The position numbers and the translations under genes were made by a program. This document shows, piece after piece, positions 11,201 through 20,834 of a stretch of DNA of 64,000 nucleotides (positions within the stretch are counted from its first letter, which is position 1; every line of letters begins with the position of its first letter). The notes below the pieces were generated by a model, which saw only the letters and a program-made list of their open reading frames with translations, was not told where the DNA came from and did not search any database. Origin of the DNA: Alopecurus myosuroides (lineage: Eukaryota > Streptophyta > Magnoliopsida > Poales > Poaceae). The DNA lies in the NCBI GenBank assembly GCA_028641055.1, contig CM054061.1, forward strand, positions 117,034,212 through 117,098,211. Reading direction: 5' to 3'.

Positions 11201-11970
11201 GCCTGCAACTCCTCGTCTGGCGCGCGACTGGTAACCGATGCCGATTCTCCGTCAACCCGGATCAGAACAGGGTTTCCGTTAGCCGCACCCTGCTGCTGGG
11301 CCAACGCTTGGGCTGCTCCGACTGCGGCCGTAGTCACGTTCTCTTGATTGAGGTTGGCCGCGGGTGCCGTGTAGACCGCAACTCGGCGTATGATGCTTGA
11401 CGTAAATTCGTGTTGTTCCTCTTCGCTATTATTCTCCTCGTACCGGTTCTCCAGCAGATCCAGGATGGACTCAGTATCATCTTTTCTCTCAACCAGGTCA
11501 CGCGGGGTCCATGCCGGCTCCCCCGGCTGTTCCCACTTCGTCACGGGTTCTTCTGCCGGATCTGCCGTTCCAACTGATTCTTCTCCATCTTGCTGGATAC
11601 AAGCGGCCTCCCCTGACATAGAATCAGATCCAAAATTGTCAGGGATCGAACCCGAAGTACATACCATACCGACGAAGACGCTAATCCGGCCGATTGTCAC
11701 GACGGATCCGGATTCGAGGTGATCCGACTCTGGCCCCCAGCCGGAATCGTCCACCATCTTGTCTCCTTTGTGGTCGATGTAGATCTCGCCGATGACGAGA
11801 TTCTCCATGTTCTTCCGAGCTTCTCCCGTGACGTAAACACCTTTGGACGCAGGCCCCACGGTGGGCGCCAACTGTCGTGGGATAAACACGGCAGACGTTA
11901 CTGGGGGTAACTGATCTTGGGGCAAGACGACACAGGCGTTTGGGAGAGGGTTTAGCTCAGAGGAAAACAT
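8251..11970 (-). CDS. Gag-protease polyprotein of Gypsy-1, with RT stub
   Basis: An uninterrupted 1239-codon frame. The first ATG (11968-11970) lies inside the 5' LTR and the frame crosses the primer site, giving RQLAPTVGP. Order: unique N-terminal region with Gln/Ala-rich coiled coil (about 11060-10940), Gag capsid-type domain (about 10170-9750; motifs PKTWLSSYE, WEELKTAFVKHFHG), a Gly/Asn-rich linker (about 9400-9200), then aspartic protease with VLMDGGSSINI near 8965 (DGG in place of DTG, as usual in this lineage). The frame ends in DWLANPVLIMKKSNKWRMCI, the start of reverse transcriptase, followed by 12 unrelated residues. Gag packages element RNA and protease cleaves the polyprotein. Loss of RT, RNase H and integrase makes the element dependent on a helper. 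Confidence 0.85.
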   Translation of the reverse strand: MFSSELNPLPNACVVLPQDQLPPVTSAVFIPRQLAPTVGPASKGVYVTGEARKNMENLVIGEIYIDHKGDKMVDDSGWGPESDHLESGSVVTIGRISVFVGMVCTSGSIPDNFGSDSMSGEAACIQQDGEESVGTADPAEEPVTKWEQPGEPAWTPRDLVERKDDTESILDLLENRYEENNSEEEQHEFTSSIIRRVAVYTAPAANLNQENVTTAAVGAAQALAQQQGAANGNPVLIRVDGESASVTSRAPDEELQANTFGFLANRTPGAGPSNPRHPALFDNNLILDPTVLATVITPENAAERARDLDVARRALEQQRRQVEAERQGMATRQRELDALETRLREETTRIHQMHQTRLPALGGVINPATLFITPQDQPIPAANQGTAPRPATTGAQPANEQAGLPLPQTGVTTGNALPLPPPSRFRTPAGHYNNPMDNVYAATLALNQIPVRESPHAEQTRQAIDMLHTAVAQQANYPDHRSGMHGTPYVSQQRGNTGNIPASLARRREEHQQMPPPPHIQAVPAASAAQAVVDSSRARRAGAGSLVQELPAAPRPAVPPAGSHVSRVRPASTILAGPKCLSDNIRAEPYPEKFKEPGKVVNYEPTMDPKTWLSSYEMAMSIRNASENLQAKFMYLMMSEGAAKLWFTNLPEGSIKSWEELKTAFVKHFHGTCRKLFTIDDLERCVQKKGESARSWVRRVMEILHSSTDIQPKDALQAMAKTCKYIPLVQKLTRMKSSRNASEVTMGELMDACNKHAATDTTEEEVDDKKAKANTSNSGRTGNGSAPGNNENSQNKRPFEGGSEFVANTEAGSSRPRSEGNFNTGNHNGGHYQGPPRPGNSWDIFRMACPKHSRNGKPANHSLEQCADLQRWKNEEVNRAMRGAGRGGGPGQGGNPGNSPPPAGNPAAGNQGNNQGGAGGFQANPKQLGQYHVHTTGGSNKDKKILKKAVNSISSAIPRYLRWSEQDVTWSRRDNSERVEHPGVLALVVAPQVNGYELKKVLMDGGSSINILYWETFLRMGLKESQLQKSTTVFHGIVPGHSACPEGKIALEVAFGESKDNYRVEWLTFEVVKLRSPYHALFGRPAYAKFMARPCYVYLQLKIPGPKQTITIHGNQDIAAECDEGDAAMAEQACRKEELKHYRSQADPEDRTTSKRPSTEGEKAKPRSEQDAKMVAFIKNDSSKQSGIGEEITPPFTASHVMGTPHPDWLANPVLIMKKSNKWRMCIGRVSPGPIPKKN
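11852..11871 (-). other. Primer binding site of Gypsy-1
   Basis: Minus-strand TTGGCGCCCACCGTGGGGCC, immediately internal to the 5' LTR. It is identical to the site in Gypsy-2 at 18006-18025 although the LTRs of the two elements are unrelated. The first bases TGGCGCCC fit a tRNA 3' end; the exact tRNA was not assigned. Confidence 0.8.
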
Positions 11971-12351
11971 GATGATGAACTTTGATATGGAAGCCGGCAA
12001 TCAAGTCGCCGAATCTCCGATCTCAAGATAACAACTCAAATTGCACGCTACACTAGATACTCGATATTAGGCGAGATTGCTAGAACTCTTGGATCTTCTT
12101 TAAACTAGACCTAGGGGTTGGTTTATAAAGCACCGTACCCCCTGGCTTGCCCTCCAAGGCGCACCCTGAATCCTACCCGGACACCGCTTACAAACCCTAG
12201 CTTTCCTTACCGCAACCCACAATCCGGGTTACGAGGCTTGCAAACTTTGGGCCTTCCAGAAGTTTCGTCATCCTTAGCCGGATCCTGCGCCGTGTCCCTT
12301 GGGCCGGGTTACACCTTGGAGTTGGCCTACCGGGTTATTATCCCTCCATCA
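11873..12351 (-). repeat. 5' LTR of Gypsy-1
   Basis: Near-identical partner of 2344-2823. A TATAAA motif at 12122-12129 (palindromic TTTATAAA) is a candidate core promoter for the minus-strand transcript. The gag start codon at 11968-11970 lies within this LTR. Confidence 0.95.
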
Positions 12352-13548
12352 ATAACAGCAGTAGCAAAATAATAACAACAGTAGCAATCGCGGAAAACAG
12401 CAGGATGAGTACCGTAGGCATAGAGGGAATGGATGAACGGGCGTTGCATGGATAACAAGGGTCATGTAATAATAGTAACGTGGCCATTACAGATAATAAT
12501 AATAAAGTATCAAACATGTAGGCAAACCATAGGCATGTGTTCCAATATAGTCGTACGTGCTCGCAATTAGAAACTTGCACAACATCTTTTGTCCTACGAG
12601 CCCGTGGGAGCGGGGCCTCTAGGGAAACTACTAGTAATTAAGGTGCTCCTTTTAACAAAGCACTGGAGCAAAGCATTAACACTCCATGAACACATGTTAT
12701 CCTCACATCACATCCATCCCTTCCGGTTGTCCCAATTTCTGTCACTTTGGGGCCTCGAGTTCTGGACAACAATGTGTGTAAACAACTTGCGGATATGATC
12801 AAGAAACATAATTATACTCATGAAACAATAGCATGTTCAGATCTGAAATCATGGTACTCGGGCCCTAGTGACAAGCATTAAGCATAACAAGTTGCAACAA
12901 CGGTAGAAAACACTAACAATGGATAATAGGCACTATGCCCTGACAATCTCGCATTATTACATGATCAATCTCATCCAATCCCTTCCATCCCTCTCAGCCT
13001 ACAACGGGGTTTACTCACTCATGGACGGGGGAAACATGGATGGTTGATGGAGAAGGAGTGGCGGTGTCGATGGCGATGATCTCCTTTCAAAACCCCGTCC
13101 CGGCAGGGTGCCAAAACAGGAACTTCTGATCCCCGAATTGAGTTTCTAGGTGGCAGCGGCGCTTTGTTGTGTTTCTGTGGAATATGACGAACCCCCTCGC
13201 ATTTTAGGGTTGAAGGCAATATGTAGTCGAATGGGGAGTCCGAGGGGGTGCCTAGGTGGCCCACACCACCCCGCGACATGGCCAAGGGGGGCACCATGGG
13301 TGGTGTGGCCCCCTCCTGGCCCCTCTCCGGGTCTCCTTCTGGCTTCCGGGGTCTTCTGGTGTTTTAGGGCCAATGGAGTCTTTTCTAGGCAATTTCCCGA
13401 AAGTTGATTTTTCTGCACAAAGACGAGACACCAAGGTAATTCTGCTGAAAACAACGTTAGTTCGTGTTAGTGGTATCCAAAACTCACAAGTTTAGAGGAA
13501 AACAATAAGAAAAGTGTTCGGGAAAGGAGATACGTTTTCGACGTATCA

Positions 13549-13992
13549 GGCCTCGGGTGTTTTTCGTGGAAAAGTGGGATCTAATTAGGATTTAATATCT
13601 GAGGGGGTTATATAGGCGAAAGGGCAACATCGGTGGGCGGCCAGGAGGCCCAAACCACCTCCATTGTGCGGCCAGGGGTGCCCCGCCCTATGGTGTGGTG
13701 CCCCTGTGGCCCCCCTCTAGGTCTCCTCCGGACTCCGTGTGCTCGATAAATTTCTAAGACTTCCGGGCTTCGGATTTTCCAATTCCGAGAATATTTTCAG
13801 AACAACTTTTCTGAAACCAAAAACAGCAGAAAACAGGAACTGGCTCGGTGGCATCTTGTCAATAGGTTAGTCCCTAGAAATGGACAAAAATGATATAAAG
13901 TGTATAGCAAATATGTAGCAAATAACATGAAAACAACATGGAACATCAAAAATTATGGATACGTTTATGACGTATCAACATCCCCAAGCTTA
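13549..13992 (-). mobile_element. Start of a second Athila-like LTR plus polypurine tract
   Basis: On the minus strand 13977 reads TGATACGTCATAAACGTATC, the classic start of this LTR family, and is directly preceded by AAGCTTGGGGATGT, the typical polypurine tract before a 3' LTR. Only about 430 bp of this LTR are present before another LTR start of the same type (13548). It is therefore a truncated 3' LTR next to a second, related LTR. Confidence 0.55.
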
Positions 13993-14780
13993 GTTCCTAC
14001 TCGTCCTCGAGTAGGAAAACGACAAACAAATAATTTCCGAGGTGACATGCTACCAACAAAAACTTGATCATCAAAATTGTAAAAGCATATTTAAGCTGAG
14101 ATCATAGTACTTTAAACACAAGCATGGTAGATATAATTCTAACAATGAAACATAGCAATCACTTTGCATCATGAAAAATAAAACAAATAGAAGAACATGA
14201 ATAACAATGCACTAAAAGTTATATGTTTGATTCTAGCATCTAGAAAACATAGCAAAGTGATATTTCGCTTGTCCTTACGAGTGAGGCAAAACATAAATTT
14301 CATGACACCTTCAAAGTTTAACACGATGACTAGAACAAATAATTTGAGAGCAAGTAATAACAAAGTATGAATCAATCAATAATATTTTTGTGACAAATGC
14401 ACATTAAACTCAGAATGACAACTATGCTCTCTCAATTGTGCATAAAGTTAGAAGATGGAGACTCAACATAAAAGTAAAATAAAGTCCCTTCGTAGAGGGA
14501 AGAAGAGATCACTCATGTGCTAGAGCTTTTTATTTTCTTAAACAGAGGCATTGAAAACATTTTTTTAGAGAGGTGTGTATGTTTATGTCAATGAATGGTA
14601 AACAGAAAATACAGTACGTCACAAGCCAACTAGACTTCACAAGAGCGGCTCCCATAGAAGGACGCAACTGGGTAGAAGGTCATCCCTCTTTCTATTTTGT
14701 TTACACAATTATTCTTTGACTGATAAATCAAGGTTAAAAATAGTGAAGAGAAATTGTTGTACGGACCTCCTCGGATTTTG
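13993..14780 (-). other. 3' internal (non-coding) region of Athila-like element
   Basis: AT-rich sequence without long frames, directly upstream (minus strand) of the polypurine tract. The TCCTCGAGTAGG segment and the AGAGCGGCTCCCAT segment resemble untranslated 3' internal DNA of Triticeae Athila-like elements. No env-like frame is preserved. Confidence 0.4.
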
Positions 14781-14795
14781 AAGGAGTTTCGCCCG

Positions 14796-14880
14796 ACCGG
14801 ATATTCCGGTTCAAGTATGTACCGGATATTCCGGGTCGAACAGGAAATTCCGGTACAAGAATGTACGAGAAATTCCGGCT
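14796..14880. repeat. Short tandem array of a CCGGATATTCCGG-type unit
   Basis: About four copies of a roughly 25-bp unit: ACCGGATATTCCGGTTC..., ACCGGATATTCCGGGTC..., then two decayed AAATTCCGG copies, spaced by CAAGTATGT / CAAGAATGT words. It lies between Athila-like and Copia-derived DNA and may belong to the Copia 3' untranslated region or LTR. Confidence 0.55.
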
Positions 14881-15384
14881 GCCTGCTGTCCCAAAACTTT
14901 GAGGTTTCAAATCAAACAACTTGTGTTCTAGATGGAAGTTGACTTTAGACAAGGAAGTTTTGGTTTAGATTGCCAAACTGAAAATGATACTTCTCCCTTA
15001 TACTTGCAAGAAGAAAACATGGAAACTCCAAGAAAAAGGAAGTTTCCCATGAAAAACACTTAGCTAGGAAAACAAAAGAGAAGCGATGAAATCCAAATAA
15101 AACCCCAACTAAAATCCAACTCTTCGTAACGAAGAGGTTGGTGTCCCAAGCCACCATGTAAGAGATAATGGTATGACACCAAGAAGATATATCTTTGGTG
15201 CATTGCCAATTATCGACATTTTAGCTCACAATTCAATATTAGAAATAGAGAGATAACAACGAATATTTGCTTTGGGCATAATGAAGGGGGGGGAGAACCC
15301 AATGTGTTAGGATAACACTCCCCTATGTCCATGCCTACACCTAAACCCAACACATAGTCAACTATAGGCATGAGTGCAAGATCC
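14881..15384 (-). other. Probable Copia 3' untranslated region / LTR remnant
   Basis: Non-coding DNA downstream (minus strand) of the Copia RNase H remnant. A homopolymer run of G lies near 15285. No LTR partner is present in the window, so the LTR boundary cannot be placed. Confidence 0.3.
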
Positions 15385-15596
15385 TCAAGTCAAGCTACTT
15401 GAATTAATGATATTTAGCTCATTCCTCAAAAACATGAATCTTGAATTATCTAGAGCCTTCGTGAATATGTCCGCGAGATTATCCTTGATTGGGACATATG
15501 CTAGCTCAATATCACCTCTTTCCACATGATACCGGATGAAATGATGACGAATCTTAATATGCTTCGTCCTTGTGTGTTGCACGGGGTTGTAGGTGA
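15385..15596 (-). pseudogene. Copia RNase H, C-terminal half
   Basis: The frame contains NPVQHTRTKHIKIRHHFIR and IKDNLADIFTKALD, the hallmark C-terminal RNase H motifs of Copia polyproteins, and ends shortly after. Its N-terminal half lies at 33703-33997, 18 kb away. The join falls between the NESAIKI and NPVQH motifs, and GGTGA is duplicated at both edges (15592-15596, 33698-33702). The gene was therefore split by insertion of the 15597-33697 unit. The element is otherwise mostly lost. Confidence 0.88.
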
Positions 15597-17463
15597 TGTC
15601 ACACCCCAGTTTTTGGAATCTTGTACTGTGTTCAAGAAGACAAAAAATTAGGGCCAACAATTTTTTTTCTAACAACATGATTGTTTTAACTAACATGTGT
15701 TTATGATCTTACTCATATTTGCAACACAAGTTTTGTTTCTTGATAAAACCAATACCAAATTTTTCCTGAAAAAAGACTTCTATTATTTTTCCTGGTATTT
15801 TTCCCTGATGTTGTGTGAGTGGTTTTTATTCCAAGACTTGGATTATTCTTGGTTGCATCTTAAGATAAAATTTTAACTTTGTTGGATCCAAGGAAACAAA
15901 ATTTCAAAATGATTTATGGAAGTTTTCTTTTAAGTTTTCTATAGAAACTATTTCCTGAAAATATAGCCAAGTACCTGTTTTCTACCTTTGTTTTCACTAG
16001 GCTATAAAATGTTATTTTATGTTTTCTTGACTTTTATTTGTTCCTTGATATTTGTACAAAAAATCCATAAGCTTGGTTTTGTTTTTGTATTAATAAAAAT
16101 TATATTTTGCTTGTTGTTTTTCTGGTATAAAATTAAGACAGAAAAGGGCTTTTTTTGGAAAACAGAGAAAAACAAAAAGTACACATTTTCACACATTGTT
16201 TTCATGGCCGTAAACTATTTCAAATTTGTTTCCAAAAGATGTTTCTGAAAGTTTATAACATGGTTAACAAGTTCCCACTTTGAAAACAAATTTTGGAAAC
16301 CATTTGACCCTTGAAAACAAATCCAACTTTTTGATTATTCCATCTGTTTTCAACGCTTAGAAAAATTCTCTAAGTCTTAAGACTGAATTTTCTGAATTTT
16401 TGAACAGTGTGAGATACATTTTTGGACAGATGTTTTCTTTGTTTTTCTTTGCAAGTTTTGAGGTGTAACCTTGTCAAGTGTGTTGACCTTAGTACCGACT
16501 CGAACCAGGATGTGCCCTTTTGTTACTAGAAGCCTTGTGAGTGAAGAAAACTTGAGAGAGAAGGTGATGATGTGGCATTGGTATGGGCACCCATAACTTG
16601 CCCTTTGCCACCTTAACCTTGACCCATTATGCATCCAAAGGCCAGGCATTGACTTGCCCTTTCGTGGTCTTGCCCTGGGCCAGCCTTGCCTCGAGGTGGA
16701 AAGACCAAAACCGCCCCTGGACGCCCTCATGCCATCAAATGGCATCCAATCGAGACCTAGCCATGCCATTTCCCTTATCCCCACGGCTACAAGCCATTAC
16801 TCCCATGTCCCTCTCGCCACTAGGCTCCCACACCTCCCCACTCTCACCTCGAGCTGAAGGAAGCAACCCCAGGATCTCCTGCGAGCTCCATGAGCCAGAA
16901 CCTCGCCGCCGGCCACCGCGAACACCCCGAGGTGGTATCGCACAATCCAGGCCCTCCCACCCCACCTCACTGCCCTGGACGAACTCCCCATCTCTCTCTG
17001 ACCCGCGCTGACCTTTTTCCTTGGCCTCTGCCCCGCAGGAAACGCCGCCGCCGTCCATGGTCGCCGCCATGGGCACCTGCCGCGCGCCGCCGCCTGGAGC
17101 CGCGCTCGACGCCACCAACTGCGCCCCTCGACGCCCCTCAACCCCTGGACCTTCCTCGACACCGTGCCGCCCCTTTTTCATTGCCCCACGATGAACCTCG
17201 CCGTTGCCCATTTCTCCGTCGCGTCGGAAGAGAGAGAGGAGAGGGAGGTGGAAGAACGCAGCGCAACCGCCCGATCTAAGATCGATGACCACGCTTGAAC
17301 GGTCGTAGTTCCCGTGCTGGCCGCATGCGCACAGCTTGTTTGGGCCTCGCCGCTAGTTAGCTGGGCCGCGCCCGCGAGAAACCCCAGCCCGTCTTTGTTT
17401 TCTTTTTTCCTTTTATAATTTGTGCAGATTTGACATGTTTGCTTTGGCTCTGTGAAAAATAAC

Positions 17464-18004
17464 TGTCGGATATATACCAAATAGGGGTATATCTGATGGT
17501 AGTCTAAAGTGCCGGATTGCCCGGGTGGCCCGAATGGTAGTGGGCTACGGTCCATTGGGCGGCCCAGTAAGCTGACGCACAGAAGCCGGATTCTAGAAGA
17601 ACCCGGATCACGGCCCACGTGATCTGGCTTGGAGTAGAAGGCGGATTCCTTACTTTCCAAGTTAATAGTTGTCGTAGTCTTCTATGTTTTCTACTCTGTA
17701 TGCCCTAACCCGGCTATTATATAAAGCCGGGCGGGAGATATGATAGATAGAGAAGAAGATATAGGCTAACTCGCCGGGAAGTTGATCCTCAGCGAATAGC
17801 TAAACAGAACCTCACGTTGTACTTGTATACACAGGCTTTAGTCCTGATTAGTGAGATTGCAGGAGTAGGAACGCCGCATTGTTGCGACGTGCCGAACCTG
17901 GGTAAACGCTGTGTTTTTCTTCTTCGCCCAACCACGTCTCCCCACGTCTCTACCCGTAGTCTCATGGCACCCCCGTCTATGAAAACTACTACGATGTCTC
18001 GACA
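17464..18004 (+). repeat. 5' LTR of Gypsy-2
   Basis: Begins TGTCGGATATATACC and ends GATGTCTCGACA; matches 28941-29481 at all but about 14 positions. It contains a TATA box (17718-17725) and the gag start codon (17964). Confidence 0.95.
17718..17725 (+). promoter_or_regulatory. TATA box in Gypsy-2 LTR
   Basis: TATATAAA in the context GGCTATTATATAAAGCCGGG, repeated at the equivalent place in the 3' LTR (about 29195). A CACGTG G-box core lies upstream at about 17616 in GGCCCACGTGATC, a common plant promoter element. Confidence 0.65.
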
Positions 18005-20834
18005 GTTGGCGCCCACCGTGGGGCCGACGGCGTCAGGCGTTAAATTCCGATTTGGGATACTTGGCGGAATCAGCAGTTCCATAACCGTCGGAAGCCTGGA
18101 GTTCGACGGCGATGTCAGATGCTTCCTCGACAATGGATCTTACATACCGGCGCAAAATCACCTGGTAAGTGCCTGCGTGTTACCGATTGGATCTACAAAT
18201 ATCTTTATCGGACTAACTGCAGAGGCCATGGGGTTTTGCGGTGGAAGCAAATTTTTCCCGCCCGCCCTATACCCAGTCGAAGACGACTATGACACCGGAT
18301 TTTGCTCAGATCACCGACAAAAAAGTGATTCACACTTTATCGGTATGGTGCAATCCGAGGTCGCCGAAAACACGGATGAAAGTAATCCCGTGCAAGAGGA
18401 AGAAAACAGCAAACCCACTACAGAGGTGGAAGATCCGACATCCGCCAATCCAGCGATGAACTCGGAAGCTGACTCTGTGCTAGCCGCCATTGAGGCGAGA
18501 TTAGAGTCAGAAACCGGATCAGATGACTTTGATTCCGAAGACGAAGACGTGGACGCCTTCGAAAGAAAAGTTAAATCTTTTCAGGAGGGATTCCATGAAG
18601 TACTAATGGGGAAACCGGTTGAAAACACGGACGCCGGCAGTCAGGAAAGCCCTAGAACTCCTCCGCCAGAGGAAGAGAGAGAAGATGGAGAAACTTCTCC
18701 AATATTCCCCAATGTCAAAGAATTGACAGAGGATGAACCTGCTAAAAAGCCTCCCTCTTCCAAGAAAAAGCACAAGGCCGCTAAAAAACTCCAGTACAAA
18801 CTCCGGAAGAAGAAATTGGCTGACCCAGCTGATGAAAGCCCGGAAGTAGGAGATGCAAGCGGAACAAAACTTGTGGAGAAGAAAATAAAAGAAATCCTTG
18901 TTCCACCAATGACAGAGCAAGAAGAACATGAATTGTTACAAACACCAGTGGGATTGCATGAACCCCCTGAAGTGCTAGAAGCCAGGAGACAAGCTCTCCA
19001 ACGGCAATAGCAACATCTATTCAGAACTCGTGAACACCTCCAAAAAACCCAGGATGACATCAAGCTCATGAAGGAAGAAATCGAGGAGTACGAGAAAAAG
19101 AATAGATCTGCCATTAAACTTACAAGGTTACCTGGAATCGTAAGACTGGAAGTACTGCCGCCAAAAGAAAGGTTTCACAACCCATCTTGGCAAAAGCAGG
19201 TAAACGACAAAGATGCTAGAGGCGAACCAATATACAAAACCGCAGCAGAAATCGCGGAAGCAGTGTTCGCCATCCTCAACAACGATATGTACTCAAACGG
19301 TGAAAAACTTCAAGGGGTGTATGCTTTCCTCGGAAAGGCATTGCAGCAACAGCACCGGGGGAAAGAGCGATCAGGGAGGCTGCATGACGACTCCGCCCTA
19401 TGCAAAACAGCTACTTGCGCCGCTGGAGCACCCGGACCGGAGGAACCAAATGAGAAGAAAACAGATCCGAGAAAAGACAAGAAAAATCCCGATAATAGGG
19501 ATGAAGCGTCTAGAACCGGATCCCATCTCCCAAAAGGTGGATTTAACACCCACGATCAGGAAGAAAAATACCGGAATGACGGCAAAGCAATGCCACCTCC
19601 GAGAAGCCCAGCTGAAAAGGCTGGAAGACAGGGTATACCTCACAGGCGTGAGAGATCTCAGACACCCCCCAAGGACAAGGAAAGATACAGGAGTAGAACT
19701 CCACCTCATCCAAAGGGACGTGATATCGGAAGAAATAGAGACGATCCCGGAAAAGCGCGTCCGCGCAACAATGGAAAAGAAAGGAGTAGATCCCCTTCTG
19801 TCCATTCAGCTGGCAGGTACTCCGCACACATGGATAGGGCGGAAAGAGACGGCTTATACTTTGGACCTAAATGCTTCACAGATAGGATCCGAAGGATAAC
19901 CCTTCATTCTGGCTTTGCCAAAGTTGGTCCAACGTACCAAAAGCACACCGGTAGTACAAACCCGGATACCTGGCTCTTAGACTACTATACAGCCATCCAG
20001 ATTAACAATGGGACAGACCTGGAAGCTGTAAAGTTTCTTCCCCTAATGTTACTGGATGGAGATAGAGATTGGATTAACGGATTACCTTCCAGAACTGTTG
20101 ACAGCTGGGATGATATGGCTCGGGTATTCACTCAGCATTTCCGGGGAACCTACAAACGCCCGAATAGCATCAACCAGCTAAACCGTTGCACCCAGTTTGA
20201 AGACGAACCATACGTGGATTTTATCTCAAGATGGACTGCAATGAAGAATAGCTCCTCTGGAGTAACTGACGTTCAAGCAATGCATGCTTTCGTCAATGGC
20301 CTAAAACCCGGACTTGTACCGTCCATGGTCGGTTCCAAACAGCACAAAGATCTCAGATCTATGCTTACAACCGCCAATGAACATGCTGTAGCCGAAGACG
20401 ACATCAGAGCTAGGGGAGGCAGTATCGACACACTGATACAGGCCAAAAAGAATCCTCGCCCTGAGAAAAAAGGAGCTCCAGATGCAACACAAAAGCCCAA
20501 AGAAGTTAACATAGCCTTTGGAAGTGAAAAAGCGAATAGGTGGAAAGGACGCAGTTCGGAACCAATTAATTATACCAAAGAAGAATGGGAAAAGATTAAG
20601 TCAGAACCCTGCGTCCACCATTCGCAATTTGGAAAACCCACCCATACGAACGCACAATGCCGGCTGAACAAGCATATGAAAGGCAGTGCAGGATCCGGAA
20701 ACAAGGGAAAGAATTCCAAAAGGAAATTTTCCAAGCAAAAGCCAGAAGCTGAGAAAGAAGACAGTGAATCGGACACTGACGAAAAAAATCCAAGAACAAC
20801 AGCGAAAAGACGAACCCAAGTTTCCGAGGGTTGA
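17964..20834 (+). pseudogene. Gag of Gypsy-2, one in-frame stop
   Basis: The first in-frame ATG (17964) lies in the 5' LTR; translation crosses the primer site as RQLAPTVGP. The frame is open to a TAG at 19008-19010 and continues in the same frame to a TGA at 20832-20834. The first part is acidic and Glu/Ser-rich with a Lys-rich KKHKAAKK tract. The second holds a coiled coil, an Arg/Pro/Ser-rich basic region (about 19600-19810) and the Gag capsid-type domain (about 19910-20450; motifs PDTWLLDYYTA, WDDMARVFTQHFRGTY). The stop context is CAA TAG CAA, so it is either a simple Gln-codon decay or a read-through site. Gag forms the cytoplasmic particle that packages element RNA. Confidence 0.8.
18006..18025 (+). 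other. Primer binding site of Gypsy-2
   Basis: TTGGCGCCCACCGTGGGGCC one base inside the 5' LTR, identical to that of Gypsy-1. It is translated in the gag frame as LAPTVGP after the LTR-encoded residues. Confidence 0.8.

Larger units (their letters stand above)
2344..12351 (-). mobile_element. Gypsy-1: complete non-autonomous Gypsy retrotransposon
   Basis: A 10.0-kb element bounded by LTRs of 480 bp (2344-2823) and 479 bp (11873-12351). A perfect 5-bp target duplication ATAAC lies at 2339-2343 and 12352-12356. Transcription runs on the minus strand: the primer binding site abuts the right LTR and gag-protease follows. The reading frame stops just after the first residues of reverse transcriptase; RNase H and integrase are absent. 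The left third carries a spliced gene on the opposite (plus) strand. LTRs differ by about four substitutions and one indel by hand count (about 0.8%), indicating a recent insertion. Movement would need RT and integrase supplied by another element. Confidence 0.93.
2142..13548 (-). mobile_element. Athila-like LTR, split by Gypsy-1
   Basis: Left piece 2142-2343 and right piece 12357-13548 join into about 1.39 kb once Gypsy-1 and one TSD copy are removed. On the minus strand the unit starts TGATACGTCG and ends in TTGTGGGTCATCA, typical of Triticeae Sabrina/WHAM-like Gypsy LTRs. The right piece contains GC-rich transcribed-leader-like sequence. No coding capacity is present; the small frames within it are not genes. 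Family assignment is from memory of terminal motifs, so moderate. Confidence 0.55.

Noticed and set aside
16583..17292. Several overlapping frames of 120-185 aa on both strands
   Set aside because: The block is a GC-rich island inside a non-coding LTR unit; frames on opposite strands mirror each other and none shows a domain.
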